This document shows, in pieces, positions 8,113 through 18,635 of a DNA stretch of 64,000 nucleotides. A program made the translations under genes and the position numbers. Location of the stretch: NCBI RefSeq assembly GCF_017948245.1, contig NZ_CP072869.1, positions 248,001-312,000 on the forward strand, read 5' to 3'. The notes under the pieces were generated by a model. That model worked only from the letters and a program-made list of their open reading frames with translations, did not search any database and was not told the origin of the DNA. Source of the DNA: Rhizobium sp. NLR16a (GTDB lineage: Bacteria > Pseudomonadota > Alphaproteobacteria > Rhizobiales > Rhizobiaceae). Position 1 is the first letter of the stretch. Each line of letters opens with the position of its first letter.

Positions 8113-8564
8113 AGATCCTCCAGGCGACGAATCGCGGCCCGACAATATTGCGTTGATGAGAGGAGACAACTGCCCGGACGGCCGAGTTTGTCGCATCCGA
8201 AGCCGACGCTATGCTTTAGAGACCTGGGGAACGGCTTCGCGGCCGGGCTGTTCTGCCGGGGCAACGCACGGCGAGGGCCATGACCAAGTTCCTTCCACCG
8301 CTGTCATAGGCCACGCCCTCCGCGGGCTCGATGAGGCATGTCTGATCGGAGACCGGCTTCGCCTCGATCGTTCTCCCGCAACGGCCGTCCGCAACTTTCT
8401 TCCCCAGCGAACTGCGTTCGCATTCCTCGCGCGACAACAAAGTTTCTCCCGACCGCCCTCCATTTCATTACGGCCTTCCAGGTGCGGTCCGATCGTCCCC
8501 GATCCTTGCGACAGCCATCGAGGCCGCGAAGGGCGCGGCCCGAAACAACCGAAAGGAACAGACA
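8113..8564 (+). other. Leader of the DUF736 gene, no ORF
   Basis: About 450 bases of GC-rich, hairpin-prone DNA. The end contains CCTTCCAGGTGCGGTCC, close to CCTTTCAGGTGCGTCCC in the leader at 9553-9570, and GGCCGCGAAGGGCGCGGCC (8520-8538), a short hairpin just before the ribosome site CGAAAGGAAC. Confidence 0.35.
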
Positions 8565-8876
8565 ATGGCTACCATCGGCACTTTCACCGCAAACGAAAAC
8601 GGCTTCACCGGCTCGATCCGCACCCTCGCACTCAACGTCAAGGCCCGCATCGCCCGCGTCGACAGCCCCTCCGACAAGGGCCCGCACTTCCGCATCTACG
8701 CCGGCAATGTCGAGCTGGGTGCGGCTTGGCAGAAGCGCTCCGGCGAGAGCGACCGCGACTATCTCTCGGTCAAGCTGGACGACCCGAGCTTCCCCGCCCC
8801 GATCTACGCAACGCTCTCCGAGGTCGAAGGCGAGGACGGCTACCAGTTGATCTGGTCCCGCCCCAATCGGGATTGA
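8565..8876 (+). CDS. DUF736 family protein
   Basis: 103 residues, [20 protein letters not shown], with [23 protein letters not shown] and IYATL. This is the full-length DUF736 family, a small beta-rich protein almost universal on alphaproteobacterial conjugative plasmids and integrative elements. Function is unknown. AAAGGAAC precedes the ATG. The gene is expressed behind a long leader and followed by a GC hairpin. Confidence 0.92.
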   Translation: MATIGTFTANENGFTGSIRTLALNVKARIARVDSPSDKGPHFRIYAGNVELGAAWQKRSGESDRDYLSVKLDDPSFPAPIYATLSEVEGEDGYQLIWSRPNRD

Positions 8877-8888
8877 GATCCCAACAAG

Positions 8889-8912
8889 GCCCCGCCACCG
8901 AGGCGGGGCCAA
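8889..8912 (+). terminator. Hairpin after the DUF736 gene
   Basis: GGCCCCGCC and GGCGGGGCC pair around ACCGA, 14 bases after the stop. No clear T-run follows, so it may act as a transcript stabiliser instead. Confidence 0.45.
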
Positions 8913-9175
8913 CTGGCCGCTTTAAGGAAGCCGGCAACGGGCGTCGAGCCCGCGGCCGACTTTTAGGGTGCCATACGGAGAGGTGGGGGTCTGCTCATAT
9001 CGGGCCTATCGTGCCGTGGAGCCGGGACAGCCTCAAGGACGAGCGGTTCCCCCAAAATGCCGGCGCATTTCGGCTCCCCCACTCACCGCCGCTGGCGGTC
9101 GCATGCGCGATCCTTGACCCTGACCCACCGCCACGCCGGCGGGCGTCATCTTTCTCAAACATCAAGGAGATGACG

Positions 9176-9337
9176 ATGATCGAACAACAAATCGAAGAAC
9201 TGCGCGCCGAGCTGAACGCTTGCATCGAGCCTGCCGAGCGTCGCGAGATCGAAGCCGAGCTCGGAATCGCCCAGGCCGAGCTGATCATGATGCTTGGCGA
9301 ACAGGATGGTTCCATCGACGCCGAGCCGCCCTTCTGA
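9176..9337 (+). CDS. Small acidic coiled-coil protein, 53 aa
   Basis: MIEQQIEELRAELNACIEPAE, then RREIEAELGIAQAELIMMLG: heptad-like and strongly helical. AAGGAG lies 6 bases before the ATG at 9176, which is preferred to the ATG at 9170. The stop codon lies inside a CCGCCC-TTCTGA-GGGCGG hairpin (9327-9344). No family name is known to me. Confidence 0.6.
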   Translation: MIEQQIEELRAELNACIEPAERREIEAELGIAQAELIMMLGEQDGSIDAEPPF

Positions 9338-9630
9338 GGGCGGCATACCACCAGCACTGGGGGACCGCCGGCATCCAGGATCCCGAGAGGGGCGATCCGC
9401 TGCGACTCTCCTTTCGATCTACCGTCATCGACATCGGGGATGTTGCATCCCGTCCGTCGCCCGCAACCAGCCGGCGCCAGAATTTTCCCCGCCGTATTGC
9501 GGCTCCTCGCGTGCTAAATTCATGGCGCCGGCAGGTCCTTCACTCTCGTTTCGTCCTTTCAGGTGCGTCCCTCCTTGTCCGCCATGCGGCCTATCCGCGC
9601 GATATCCGCATTTCGAAAGGAGAAAATACC

Positions 9631-9804
9631 GTGCAACAGCTCGCTCAGTTCCTCACCGCCACCGGCCGTCGGCTCCGCACCCTCGGCAAGGTGATCTGTC
9701 ACTACTTCCGCAAGGGGAAACTCGGCCTGAAACTGGCCATCAAGATTCCGTTCTTCGTCGAGATCGAGGCGTCGTTCGAGACCGACTGGAACCGGCGCGA
9801 ATAA
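9631..9804 (+). CDS. Small basic protein, 57 aa, GTG start
   Basis: GTG start at 9631 behind AAAGGAGAAAATACC. The sequence MQQLAQFLTATGRRLRTLGK then LGLKLAIKIPFFVEIEASFE is basic and amphipathic. Followed by a GGGCCGC/GCGGCCC hairpin at 9812-9829. It belongs to the run of small plasmid genes with long leaders. Function unknown. Confidence 0.55.
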   Translation: MQQLAQFLTATGRRLRTLGKVICHYFRKGKLGLKLAIKIPFFVEIEASFETDWNRRE

Positions 9805-9866
9805 CACGCCGTGGGCCGCTTCAGCGGCCCCTCCTCTACCAGCTGGAACGCGGAACACAATCATCG

Positions 9867-10133
9867 TCAGCTCGGCGAATATCGGCAGGTTGTTTTTGGC
9901 CGATAGCCGCGACCACGTTTTTGCTTCAACAGCTCAAGGAACAAGCGAACCGCTTCCTCCTCCCGTTCGAACACATGCTGCTTTTCCTGTCCACGCTTGC
10001 CGATCTGTCCCCATCGCCGGGTCAGGCAGGCCTCTCCGAACATCGTCTGCCCGATCTCCATGGCATAATACCGCGCCATGTTCTTGGCTGGATCCGTTCG
10101 TTCGACATAGAGCTGGTATGGTTGCGAAATCAT
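9867..10133 (-). CDS. WGR domain protein
   Basis: The sequence ARYYAMEIGQTMFGEACLTRRWGQIGKRGQ is a canonical WGR motif, followed by EREEEAVRLFLELLKQKRGRGY. WGR domains bind DNA or nucleic acid ends, as in PARP and MolR-type proteins; stand-alone versions are common on rhizobial plasmids. The start at 10133 (MISQPYQLYVE) is chosen because GAGGA lies about 10 bases before it. The longer start at 10175 would place the ATG next to the tra-box-like element. The element at 10177-10189 suggests quorum control. Confidence 0.85.
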   Translation of the reverse strand: MISQPYQLYVERTDPAKNMARYYAMEIGQTMFGEACLTRRWGQIGKRGQEKQHVFEREEEAVRLFLELLKQKRGRGYRPKTTCRYSPS

Positions 10134-10176
10134 GCCGGCATGATCCTCACACGGCGCCGCTACGTCCAACGACATA

Positions 10177-10189
10177 TGTGAATCCTACA
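10177..10189. promoter_or_regulatory. tra-box-like element upstream of the WGR gene
   Basis: TGTGAATCCTACA, identical to the 13-mer between traC and traA and to the reverse complement of the one before repA. It sits 44 bases upstream of the WGR start. Inferred TraR operator. Confidence 0.5.
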
Positions 10190-10199
10190 GATACGACCG

Positions 10200-10612
10200 A
10201 TTCATTTTCGTGAAGAATGGGGCTTGGGCGAGGCGCCGATGGCGCACGGCTCTGGTCGCACCGCGACCGGAGCCCGCACGCGGCCTCCGCGCCGCCGGGT
10301 TACGATCCTCTCGCAGCAAGAAGCATGCCTCTGCGAAATCTCATTGTCCGGAGACAGCCGGAGCCTCCCGTCGCCATCGGAGATGGCAAGCGGTCGCGTC
10401 CCTTCAGGACGCGGTTCTATCTCTGACGTCCCATTTTGCACCCGCCGTTCCGCGTCAAGGACATCGCGGCCCCTCCAATTTCCCCAGCGCCGCAAGCGGC
10501 ACAGAGAAAATCGGTTCCTCCGCTCGCCGCAGCGCGGCCGCGTTCCGCGGTCCCTGACCCGTCACGGGCTACAGTGCGGACACCTTTCGTCAGAAACGAA
10601 AAGGAGACCCTG
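10200..10612 (+). other. Leader before the 105-aa gene, no ORF
   Basis: Roughly 400 bases without a supportable gene. GC-rich with multiple short inverted repeats (for example CCGGAGACAGCCGGAG, GCGTCCCTTCAGGACGC at 10396-10412, GACCCGTCACGGGC), ending in GAAACGAAAAGGAG before the ATG. Confidence 0.35.
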
Positions 10613-10930
10613 ATGACAAAGCATCAAATCACTCAGCCGGTTGGAGACGACCAGAAGCTGCCGGTTCAACAGCCGGATTGGCTTGAAAGTTTGCGCGGAA
10701 ATTTCGATGCGGAAGTGCGTCTTCCCGCCGATATCTCGCGCGAATTTCTGTCTGCGGCGCTGCTTTGGGCAATCGACAACAAGGTCGATTTCGGATTGTT
10801 CCACGAGGCCGACGAGATCATCATTGCGCATTTTGGCGGTGATGAGATCTACCTCCCGTCGCGGTGGTCCGACAAACGATGGCACATCGGCCTCGAGGAC
10901 AGAGAGCCCTTCTTCGATCCCGCGGATTGA
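10613..10930 (+). CDS. Conserved hypothetical plasmid protein, 105 aa
   Basis: MTKHQITQPVGDDQKLPVQQ start behind AAAAGGAGACCCTG. The middle reads LSAALLWAIDNKVDFGLFHEAD and the end GDEIYLPSRWSDKRWHIGLED. Acidic, soluble, no known domain. The position after a long leader and before a series of hairpins matches the other small genes of this block. Confidence 0.65.
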   Translation: MTKHQITQPVGDDQKLPVQQPDWLESLRGNFDAEVRLPADISREFLSAALLWAIDNKVDFGLFHEADEIIIAHFGGDEIYLPSRWSDKRWHIGLEDREPFFDPAD

Positions 10931-10940
10931 GGTCCAGACT

Positions 10941-11081
10941 CGAGGCGGCTTGCCGCCTCTGGTCTTTGTCTTACCCTATGAGCCCTTCCAGCCGGATCGA
11001 CCGAGCCGAGCGGCTATGAAAGGGGGGCTCTGCCGCCCCTCTCAATCTCACCCCATGAAGGAAGGGCAATGCCCCTCCTTC
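10941..11081. repeat. Three consecutive GC-rich hairpins
   Basis: GAGGCGGC-TT-GCCGCCTC at 10941-10958, a GGGGGGC/GCCGCCCC hairpin near 11020-11041, and GAAGGAAGGGCA-ATGCCCCTCCTTC near 11056-11080 follow the 105-residue gene. They likely include its terminator and that of the convergent thermonuclease gene. Confidence 0.5.
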
Positions 11082-11090
11082 AATCTAACT

Positions 11091-11743
11091 CTAATGGGAA
11101 AAGGGGACGTTTCGATCCTCCCTCCCCAAACCCCTATCCCTCTCCCGTGCAGGAAAAACGATGATGGTGTCACAGGCCCTGCACCATCCGTGTCGCGCCC
11201 CATCCCATGACCGCGCGAGGCCTTCCTTGATCAAAACATCGCCCAGCGAGTTGCCCGCGCGAGACACGGTTCGCAGTTTGCGTCCATACTTGTCTTCGTC
11301 ACGGAACCCGGCAGCCAGAGAGAATTTTCCAGCGTTGAGCAGCGTCAGCAGGCGGGATTTTGCCGCCTCACCCTTTGTCCGTTCCGCCTCGCACCGGGGC
11401 GGGCTGAGTTCAGGCGTATCGATGTCGGCGATGCGGATTTTCTCGCCGTTGAACCAGAATGTGTCGCCGTCGACGACGCAGTTCGCTCGATGGCTTCCGT
11501 CGCACATCGAAAATGCGGTCGACAATGAATCCGTCGTCGGTTCTTGGCCAAAGTGGCGAAACCGGGGAGAGCGTCGGCGCCGCCATAGGCAAGCCAACCT
11601 CCAAAAGCAATGATCACGGTGCATAGAACTGCCGTCGAGCGTTTACGCCATCTGTTCCGGCCAGATCTCAGCAATCCTCCACCCGCGCGCTGCCGATCGC
11701 GGCCGCCTCCGGCCTTCGTGCGGCTCTCTGAACGGAACCACAT
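11091..11743 (-). pseudogene. Thermonuclease (SNase-like) gene, frameshifted
   Basis: The minus-strand frame ending at 11091 encodes a staphylococcal-nuclease-like domain: NCVVDGDTFWFNGEKIRIAD, IDTPELSPPRC, YGRKLRTV and LARSWDGARHGWC. Its expected N-terminal membrane anchor is in a different frame (11743 to about 11530: RSTAVLCTVIIAFGGWLAYG, then GFATLAKN). A single frameshift near 11530 therefore separates anchor and catalytic domain. The usual stop after the final Trp-Cys is also missing, extending the protein by about 23 residues. Homologues are secreted or membrane-tethered nucleases common on rhizobial plasmids. Sequencing error is possible. Confidence 0.7.
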
Positions 11744-12055
11744 TCGATTTCGCCACTATCCGATCCCTCGTTTCGCCTCACCCTATGTCTGACTCGGTTT
11801 CATCTGCGTTTACGGAGGAGCTTGGCTCCGGGCTGCGGTGTGGCCGGCAAAATGGTGCGCGAGGGGCGGGGAGCAGTCGATCCCGCCTCCCCTTCGTGCC
11901 ACTATGTTGAGGCTCCTGCGGCTGCCCTGTTTTCCTCCCGTCACGCAACGAGAATTCCCGAAATCTCGCCCGTCGGGCGTCGCTATGCTGATTTCTCCGA
12001 TACTCTTCATTTTCCTGGATCAGCCTTGCTTGTTTGCACTGCGCGCCGGCTTGGA

Positions 12056-13987
12056 TCATGCAGTTGGCGTATCGCCGATCATGTGAAACCTGTTCGTGCC
12101 GACGCATGCCTTCATGTCGCCGCGCCGGAACCAGATAGCTCGTCCGCATCGGAGCGGCGCGTTTCCTGGGGTGAACACGATCTGCTCGTCGGCACGCATG
12201 CGCAGGACTTCGTGGGGCTGGATGAGTGGTCTGGCAGCCAACTGCTTCGAGCGCGTTCGCGATGATCCCTTCGCTTGGAAACTGCGGCTCACCTGGTCGA
12301 TCTCGACCGTGGTCATGCCGCAGCGTCGGGAGATGTAATCGGCGGTCTCGGGATCGTTGATCGCGGCAAACGAAATCCAGCTGGCACTCTCGAACCACTT
12401 GCTTGCCGCGTCGCGACCGCCATAGGTTTCGCGCATCTGGCCGATCGACTGATAGATCATCGTGAGCGTGATGCCGTATTTGCGGCCGGCGTCGCGCGCG
12501 GTCTCGATGATCCGCATGTAGCCGAGGCGGGCGACCTCATCGAGGAGAAACAGCGCGCGCCCCTTTATTTGTCCGTCGCGATTGTAGATCGCATTCAGAA
12601 ACGAGCCGATGATGACCCGCGCAAGACCCGAGTGGGTCTCCAAGGTCTTGAGGTCGATGTTGATGAAGACGTCGGTGTTTCCCGCCGCGATGTCGCTGGT
12701 CGAGAATTTCTTTCCCGACACGAGGGCGGCATAGTTCGGATAGGAAAGCCAATGTGTCTCCTTGACCGCATTGGCATAGACGCCAGAGAAGGTTTCCTGC
12801 GTCATGTTGACGAAGGCTGCGACGTTCTCCTTTACGAAATCCGAGCCGGAATTGTCGTAGATGTCTTGGAGCCGCTTGCGCAATGTCGGCTCCGGCTCCG
12901 AGAGATTCATGCGCACCTGCCGAAGCGTCTGCTCCTTCTCGTCCGTGTGACCGGACAAGCAGACATCGGCGATGAGTGCCGTCAGCAGCTGGAGCGCCGA
13001 TGCGCGAAAGAAGTCGTCACGGACACCACGCGCGCTACCGCTGTCGCTCATGATCCATGAGGCCACTGAGGCAATATCCTCTTCCTTGGTTCCGCCGAAA
13101 CGGCCGACCCAATCAAGGACGTTAAAGCCAGTGGCCGGCTTTCTGGGATCGAGAATGAACACGTCCCTTCCCGCTCCGCCGCGATGCCCGGAGACCATCG
13201 GTGCGACCTCGTTCGATGGATCCAGCACGATCAGCGTGCCGCCCCATTTGAGTGCCGTCGGGATCGTCACCGACGTCGTCTTGAAACCGCCGGAACCGGC
13301 AAAGACGATCCCGTGCGACGAGCCGAACGAGCCATCGAAGCACAGCAATGGCGACTTGCCACCGACGCCCCACGTCTCGGCGCTATCGGCTCGAAACGCT
13401 TGGCTCCCGACACTGTCCTTGTCGACCCGATAGCGCTCGCCGATGACGATACCACCGGCATCGGGAAACAGCTTTGCTGCCTCCGTCAGTTTCATCCAAT
13501 CCGCTTCGCCATGGAGCGCCCGCTTGCCCTGAATGCGTTTTGGCTCGGCCCTTGCGAATGCCGCATTGCCGATGAGCACGACGCGGAGTGCGAAGCAGGC
13601 ACACATCAGTGCTACGCCCGCTCCGATCGCCGTCGCTGGATCGAGAAAGGCCAAGACCGTCTTGTCGGCCGGTACCGACTTCATGAAAGAGGAAAGGCGC
13701 ATTGTTTCACGGACTGCTGCGATCAGGATCGTCCCACTCGATCCCGCGACGACGCCCCAACCTGCCTGCTTGATATTGATCGAACCGGCGGTCGCGAACA
13801 GGGACAAGATTCCGACCGCGGCACTTGCGAGATAGGGAAGCGCGATCCCTGCCCGCCCCCATGCTAGTCGCGCGGCCTCGGTCTTACCGATACCGGAAAG
13901 CCACTGCTCGATCCCGGTCATTCCGATGACGACCAGGATCATCAATGTCCCCGGTACGACGACGAGCGCAATCCTATTGATCGTCAT
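12056..13987 (-). CDS. traG: TraG coupling protein (VirD4 family)
   Basis: 643 residues from [20 protein letters not shown]. Two to three N-terminal membrane segments are followed by a Walker A motif, GSGGFKTTS, at about residue 230, and a Walker [13 protein letters not shown], near 483. This is the Ti-type coupling ATPase that links the TraA-DNA complex to the Trb secretion channel. The start overlaps the end of traD by 14 bases. It is the last gene of the traC-traD-traG operon that diverges from traA at oriT. Intact and of typical length. Confidence 0.95.
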   Translation of the reverse strand: MTINRIALVVVPGTLMILVVIGMTGIEQWLSGIGKTEAARLAWGRAGIALPYLASAAVGILSLFATAGSINIKQAGWGVVAGSSGTILIAAVRETMRLSSFMKSVPADKTVLAFLDPATAIGAGVALMCACFALRVVLIGNAAFARAEPKRIQGKRALHGEADWMKLTEAAKLFPDAGGIVIGERYRVDKDSVGSQAFRADSAETWGVGGKSPLLCFDGSFGSSHGIVFAGSGGFKTTSVTIPTALKWGGTLIVLDPSNEVAPMVSGHRGGAGRDVFILDPRKPATGFNVLDWVGRFGGTKEEDIASVASWIMSDSGSARGVRDDFFRASALQLLTALIADVCLSGHTDEKEQTLRQVRMNLSEPEPTLRKRLQDIYDNSGSDFVKENVAAFVNMTQETFSGVYANAVKETHWLSYPNYAALVSGKKFSTSDIAAGNTDVFINIDLKTLETHSGLARVIIGSFLNAIYNRDGQIKGRALFLLDEVARLGYMRIIETARDAGRKYGITLTMIYQSIGQMRETYGGRDAASKWFESASWISFAAINDPETADYISRRCGMTTVEIDQVSRSFQAKGSSRTRSKQLAARPLIQPHEVLRMRADEQIVFTPGNAPLRCGRAIWFRRGDMKACVGTNRFHMIGDTPTA

Positions 13988-14189
13988 TGCCGAAGGCCTC
14001 CACGCCGATTGCCGTGAGCCTGGACCGCTCGGTATCGTCACTCTTGATGCGGCGCGCTGCATCGATCAGCGCGCCCAGCAACAACGCTCGCTTCTCGTAG
14101 CGCAGCCCTGCCTTGACGATCAGGCCGCCGAGCTCGATCTTTTCGCGCGTGTCCTTCTTGCGGGTGTCGGATGTCATCGTCCTCGCCAT
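13974..14189 (-). CDS. traD: Conjugal transfer protein TraD
   Basis: 71 residues, with [20 protein letters not shown] and [11 protein letters not shown]. This is the small Ti-type TraD found between traC and traG; it aids DNA processing in an unclear way. It starts 4 bases after the traC stop. Confidence 0.93.
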   Translation of the reverse strand: MARTMTSDTRKKDTREKIELGGLIVKAGLRYEKRALLLGALIDAARRIKSDDTERSRLTAIGVEAFGNDDQ

Positions 14190-14193
14190 GCGC

Positions 14194-14490
14194 TCAAGCC
14201 TTGCCAGCGCTGCCCGCGCCCGCGCCAGACGCGTCCGCCGCGATCGACGCTTGTCCGCTGCTGTCGCCGGCGCCCTTCGTCCCTCCGGTCGTAGTGCCCT
14301 GCCCTCCGCGAAATCGCTTGGTCAGTTGCTCAAAAGCTGCCTGAAGTTCCGCCTCGTCGATTTCGATCTCGCCAAGGCCCGCCTTGAGCGCGATGCGGCC
14401 GATGCGTTCCGCTTCCCTGGTCTCGGCGAGTTTGAGCTGTTCCTGCAGCTTGGCGATTTCGTCGCGAAGTTTCGCGGATGGCTTCTTCAT
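14194..14490 (-). CDS. traC: Conjugal transfer protein TraC
   Basis: 98 residues from [21 protein letters not shown]-terminal coiled coil, then [20 protein letters not shown], then an Ala/Gly/Ser-rich tail. TraC is an accessory protein of Ti-type relaxosomes. The minus-strand frame stays open far upstream into traA, but AGGGAGACAGACGG before this ATG sets the start. First gene of the operon, reading away from oriT. Confidence 0.92.
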   Translation of the reverse strand: MKKPSAKLRDEIAKLQEQLKLAETREAERIGRIALKAGLGEIEIDEAELQAAFEQLTKRFRGGQGTTTGGTKGAGDSSGQASIAADASGAGAGSAGKA

Positions 14491-14565
14491 GTCCGTCTGT
14501 CTCCCTGGCTGCGAAAGCTTGTCTTTCGAACCCAGTTTCCGGAACTTAAGTAGCGAACGCACTAC

Positions 14566-14578
14566 TGTGAATCCTACA
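14566..14578. promoter_or_regulatory. tra-box-like element between traC and traA
   Basis: TGTGAATCCTACA, identical to the element at 10177. It lies 76 bases before traC and 168 before traA, in the divergent promoter region where Ti plasmids carry TraR operators. The sequence differs from the classical ATGTGCAGATCTGCACAT. Confidence 0.55.
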
Positions 14579-14629
14579 ATCGCCAAGGGCGATGCTTTCG
14601 GGAATGATCCCGGCCGTTCCGAAGGAGCG

Positions 14630-14675
14630 GCTTCCAAGGGCGCAATTATACGTCGCTGATGCGACGCCCTTGCTT
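14630..14675. other. Origin of transfer (oriT), Ti/RSF1010 type
   Basis: The segment contains AAGGGCGCAATTATACGTCGC followed by CTGATGCGACGCCCTTGC. On the minus strand this includes TATAATTGCGCCCTT, matching the nick-site core of the Ti/RSF1010/pTF-FC2 oriT group. It lies between divergent traC and traA, exactly as in Ti plasmids. TraA should nick here. Confidence 0.85.
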
Positions 14676-14745
14676 GAGGCCTGGTCAGGCCTCCCGCTCC
14701 CGACGAACTCATTGATTTCGTACGCAACCGGGAGAGAACTCCGCC

Positions 14746-17700
14746 GTGGCCGTCCCTCACTTCTCCGTCAGCGTCGTCGCCCGTGGCGCCGGCCGCAGCG
14801 CCATCCTGTCGGCGGCCTACCGTCACTGCGCCAAGATGGAGTTCGAGCGGGAAGCGAGGGTCATCGACTACACGCGAAAGCAGGGCCTCCTGCATGAGGA
14901 GTTCGTCATTCCGGTAGACTCGCCCGAATGGCTGCGTTCGATGGTCGCCGATCGTTCGGTCGCCGGCGCATCCGAGGCCTTCTGGAACAAGGTGGAGGGG
15001 TTCGAGAAGCGGTCCGACGCGCAGCTCGCCAAGGACATTACCATAGCCCTGCCGCTCGAGCTGACGGCTGCGCAGAACATCGCGCTCATGCGCGACTTTG
15101 TCGAGCGGCACATCACCGCGAAGGGCATGGTCGCCGACTGGGTCTATCACGACGCGCCAGGCAATCCGCATGTCCACCTGATGACGACGTTGCGCCCACT
15201 CACCGAGGACGGATTCGGGTCGAAGAAGGTCGCGGTACTCGGCCCGGACGGCAAGCCGATCCGCAATGACGCCGGCAAGATCGTCTATGAGCTTTGGGCC
15301 GGTAGCACTAAGGATTTCAATGCGTTTCGCGACGGCTGGTTTGCCTGCCAGAACAAACATCTGGCGCTTGCCGGCCTCGATATCCGCATCGATGGCCGTT
15401 CGTTCGAAAAGCAGGGTATCGACCTCGAGCCAACCATTCACCTCGGCGTCGGCGCCAAAGCCATCGAGCACAAGATCGAGCAATCCGACCACAAGTCGGA
15501 GACCTCGACTCCCAAACTCGAACGCATCGAGCTTCAGGAGGAGCGCCGCAGCGAGAACGCCCGCCGCATCCAGCGTCGTCCGGAGATCGTGCTCGACCTG
15601 ATCACGCGGGAGAAGAGCGTCTTCGACGAACGCGATGTTGCGAAGGTCTTGTATCGCTATATCGACGATGTCGCTCTGTTCCAAAGTCTGATGGACCGCA
15701 TTCTGCAAAGTCCGGAAGCGCTCCGGCTCGAACGCGAGCGAATCAACTTTGCGACAGGTATTCGGACACCCGCGAAGTACACCACGCGCGAGATGATCCG
15801 CCTTGAAGCTGAGATGGCCAATCGCGCGATCTGGCTCTCCGGTCGCGCCTCTCTTGGTGTGCGCGAGGCGGTTCTGGAGGCGACCTTTGCGCGCCATTCC
15901 CGTCTGTCGGACGAGCAGCGAACGGCGATCGAGCATGTCGCCGGGGCCACGCGGATTGCTGCTGTCATCGGCCGCGCCGGCGCCGGCAAGACGACGATGA
16001 TGAAGGCTGCGCGCGAGGCGTGGGAAACGGCCGGCTATCGTGTGGTCGGCGGAGCGTTGGCTGGCAAAGCCGCTGAAGGTTTGGAGAAGGAAGCTGGCAT
16101 CGTTTCCCGCACGCTGTCGTCGTGGGAACTGCGCTGGAATCAGGGCCGTAACCAGCTCGACGACAAGACTGTTTTCGTACTCGACGAGGCGGGCATGGTG
16201 TCGTCACGGCAGATGGCGCTGTTGGTCGAAACTGCGACCAAGGCCGGCGCCAAGCTCGTCCTTGTCGGCGATCCGGAACAACTGCAGCCGATCGAAGCGG
16301 GCGCCGCCTTCCGTGCGATCGTCGATCGCATCGGCTATGCCGAACTCGAGACTATCTACCGCCAGCGCCAGCAATGGATGCGCGACGCCTCGCTCGATCT
16401 GGCGCGTGGCAAGGTCCGCAAGGCTGTCGATGCCTACACCGCCCATGGTCGAATGATTGGTTTGAGACTGAAGGACGAGGCCGTCGAAAGCCTGATCGCA
16501 GCTTGGGACCGGGACTACGACCCTTCGAAGACCAGCCTGATCCTCGCACACCTTCGCCGCGACGTCCGAAAGCTCAATGATATGGCCCGCGCCAAGCTGG
16601 TCGAGCGTGGCGTCGTCGCACACGGATTTGCGTTCAAGACAGAGGACGGAACCCGCATGTTTGCGACCGGCGATCAGATTGTGTTCCTCAAGAACGAGGG
16701 CAGCCTTGGCGTCAAGAACGGCATGCTCGCAAAGGTGCTTGAAGCCGTAGCTGGCCGGATCGTTGCGGAGATTGGTGACGGCGAGCACCGCCGTCAGGTT
16801 ACGATCGAGCAGCGCTTCTACAACAATCTCGATCACGGCTATGCGACGACGATCCACAAGAGCCAAGGCGCGACCGTCGACCGGGTGAAGGTACTTGCTT
16901 CCCTGTCGTTGGACCGGCATCTGACCTATGTGGCTATGACTCGCCATCGTGAGGATCTCGCCGTCTATTACGGCAGTCGCTCCTTCGCGAAATCCGGCGG
17001 CCTCATCCCGATCCTATCGCGCCGAAACGCCAAGGAGACGACCCTCGATTACGAGAAGGCGTCGTTCTATCAGCAGGCTCTTCGCTTTGCCGAGGCCCGC
17101 GGCCTGCACCTCATGAATGTCGCCCGGACGGTCGCGCGCGATCGCCTCGAATGGACCATTCGGCAGAAACAGAAGCTGGTCGACCTCGGCGCCCGTCTTG
17201 CCGCAATTGCAACGAAACTTGGTTTCGTCGGCAACTTCAAAAACTCCCCAATCCAGAACCCGATCAAGGAGGCCAAGCCCATGGTGTCAGGCATCACCAC
17301 CTTCCCGAAATCGTTCGAGCAGGCTGTCGAGGACAAGCTCGCCGCCGACCCCGGCCTCAAGAAACAATGGGAGGGCGTTTCGACCCGCTTCCATCTCGTC
17401 TACGCACAGCCGGAAGCCGCCTTCAAGGCAATCAATGTCGATGCGATGCTCAAGGACCAGTCGGCCGCGCAGACCACCCTCGCAAGGATTGCTGGTGACC
17501 CCGAAAGCTTCGGTGCGCTGAAGGGCAAGACCGGTCTTCTTGTCAGTCGCACGGACAAGCAGGATCGTGCAAGAGCCATCGCCAATGTGCCGGCGCTCGC
17601 CCGCAATCTTGAACGCTACCTTCGCGAGAGGGCTGAGGCCGAACTGAAACATGAGACGGAGGAGCGGGCGGCCCGACGGAAGGTTTCGGTCGATATCCCA

Positions 17701-18072
17701 GCGCTCTCGCCAGCGGCGAAGCAAACACTCGAACGCGTGCGCGATGCGATCGATCGCAACGATCTTCCGGCCGGGCTCGAATACGCGCTGGCAGACAGAA
17801 TGGTAAAGGCTGAACTCGAAGGTTTCGCGAAGGCTGTGGCCGAGCGTTTCGGCGAGCGGACCTTCCTGCCACTGGCTGCGAAAGACACTGATGGCAAGAC
17901 CTTCGAGACCGTCACGGCGGGTATGACCGCCGGACAGAAGGCCGAGGTCCAGACCGCCTGGAATTCCATGCGAACTGTTCAGCAACTTGCTGCTCATGAG
18001 CGAACGACCAAAGCGCTCAAGCAGGCCGAGACGCTGCGTCAGACGAAGAGCCAAGGGCTCTCTCTGAAATGA
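14746..18072 (+). CDS. traA: TraA relaxase/helicase (MobQ family)
   Basis: 1108 residues. The N-terminal relaxase domain (MobA/MobL type) begins [20 protein letters not shown], with Tyr in [11 protein letters not shown] near residue 25 and the metal-binding [14 protein letters not shown] near 138-150. A RecD-like helicase follows: [13 protein letters not shown] (Walker A, about 406-417), [12 protein letters not shown] and [16 protein letters not shown], ending near 730 in [11 protein letters not shown]. The C-terminal region is long and charged. It nicks oriT, becomes linked to the strand and unwinds DNA for transfer. Its stop overlaps the traF start (ATGA), indicating an operon traA-traF-traB-traH. 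Confidence 0.97.
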   Translation: MAVPHFSVSVVARGAGRSAILSAAYRHCAKMEFEREARVIDYTRKQGLLHEEFVIPVDSPEWLRSMVADRSVAGASEAFWNKVEGFEKRSDAQLAKDITIALPLELTAAQNIALMRDFVERHITAKGMVADWVYHDAPGNPHVHLMTTLRPLTEDGFGSKKVAVLGPDGKPIRNDAGKIVYELWAGSTKDFNAFRDGWFACQNKHLALAGLDIRIDGRSFEKQGIDLEPTIHLGVGAKAIEHKIEQSDHKSETSTPKLERIELQEERRSENARRIQRRPEIVLDLITREKSVFDERDVAKVLYRYIDDVALFQSLMDRILQSPEALRLERERINFATGIRTPAKYTTREMIRLEAEMANRAIWLSGRASLGVREAVLEATFARHSRLSDEQRTAIEHVAGATRIAAVIGRAGAGKTTMMKAAREAWETAGYRVVGGALAGKAAEGLEKEAGIVSRTLSSWELRWNQGRNQLDDKTVFVLDEAGMVSSRQMALLVETATKAGAKLVLVGDPEQLQPIEAGAAFRAIVDRIGYAELETIYRQRQQWMRDASLDLARGKVRKAVDAYTAHGRMIGLRLKDEAVESLIAAWDRDYDPSKTSLILAHLRRDVRKLNDMARAKLVERGVVAHGFAFKTEDGTRMFATGDQIVFLKNEGSLGVKNGMLAKVLEAVAGRIVAEIGDGEHRRQVTIEQRFYNNLDHGYATTIHKSQGATVDRVKVLASLSLDRHLTYVAMTRHREDLAVYYGSRSFAKSGGLIPILSRRNAKETTLDYEKASFYQQALRFAEARGLHLMNVARTVARDRLEWTIRQKQKLVDLGARLAAIATKLGFVGNFKNSPIQNPIKEAKPMVSGITTFPKSFEQAVEDKLAADPGLKKQWEGVSTRFHLVYAQPEAAFKAINVDAMLKDQSAAQTTLARIAGDPESFGALKGKTGLLVSRTDKQDRARAIANVPALARNLERYLRERAEAELKHETEERAARRKVSVDIPALSPAAKQTLERVRDAIDRNDLPAGLEYALADRMVKAELEGFAKAVAERFGERTFLPLAAKDTDGKTFETVTAGMTAGQKAEVQTAWNSMRTVQQLAAHERTTKALKQAETLRQTKSQGLSLK

Positions 18073-18635
18073 CCGATTTGATCGAATCGCGCCGGGCGAT
18101 GACCACCCAACGACAACGAGCTGCCGTGATCCTGTCGGCGGCGATGTTCGCCGCTGTCGTGCTGGTGGCGACTGCGCTGGTCGGCGGTTACCGCATCAAT
18201 CTGACACCGAGTGAGCCGCTCGGCCTGTGGCGCATTGTTCCGCTCCATCGCCCGGTTGCTGTCAATGATTTGGTGTTCATTTGCCCACCGGAAACTGCGG
18301 AAATGCGGGAGGCGCGAGCCCGGGGCTATCTTCGTTCCGGTTCATGCCCGGGCGGCGTCGCGCCGCTGATCAAGACGGTGATCGCCGTTTCGGGACAGCA
18401 TGTCGAAATCGGCGTGTGCGTCAGCGTCGATGGGCGATTGATTGCCTCTTCCAACTTCGCGCCACGAGATGGGAAGGGTCGGCGACTGATGCCGTTTCCG
18501 AGCGGCGACATACCGCCGGGATATGTCTTCCTGCATTCTGCGTTTCCCGGCTCCTACGACTCCCGTTACTTCGGCCCGTTGCCCGCTTCGGGCATTCTCG
18601 GCCTCGCGCAGGAGGTCCTCACCCTTGCGCCGTGA
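18069..18635 (+). CDS. traF: TraF, S26-family signal-peptidase-like protease
   Basis: 188 residues. One membrane segment (about 19-40), then the catalytic Ser in [12 protein letters not shown] (Ser48) and the catalytic Lys in [11 protein letters not shown] (Lys102). It ends with [19 protein letters not shown]. TraF processes and cyclises the TrbC pilin in this system. It overlaps traA by 4 bases and runs into traB. Confidence 0.95.
   Translation: MTDLIESRRAMTTQRQRAAVILSAAMFAAVVLVATALVGGYRINLTPSEPLGLWRIVPLHRPVAVNDLVFICPPETAEMREARARGYLRSGSCPGGVAPLIKTVIAVSGQHVEIGVCVSVDGRLIASSNFAPRDGKGRRLMPFPSGDIPPGYVFLHSAFPGSYDSRYFGPLPASGILGLAQEVLTLAP

Noticed and set aside
11778..12398. 206-codon minus-strand frame at the end of traG and a 66-codon frame at 11810-12010
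   Set aside because: The longer one overlaps traG in another frame. The shorter has a ribosome site too close to the ATG and no recognisable features.
14194..15936. A 580-codon minus-strand frame across traA
   Set aside because: Only its last 98 codons are traC; the rest is an open shadow of the high-GC traA gene, and traC has its own ribosome site and ATG at 14490.
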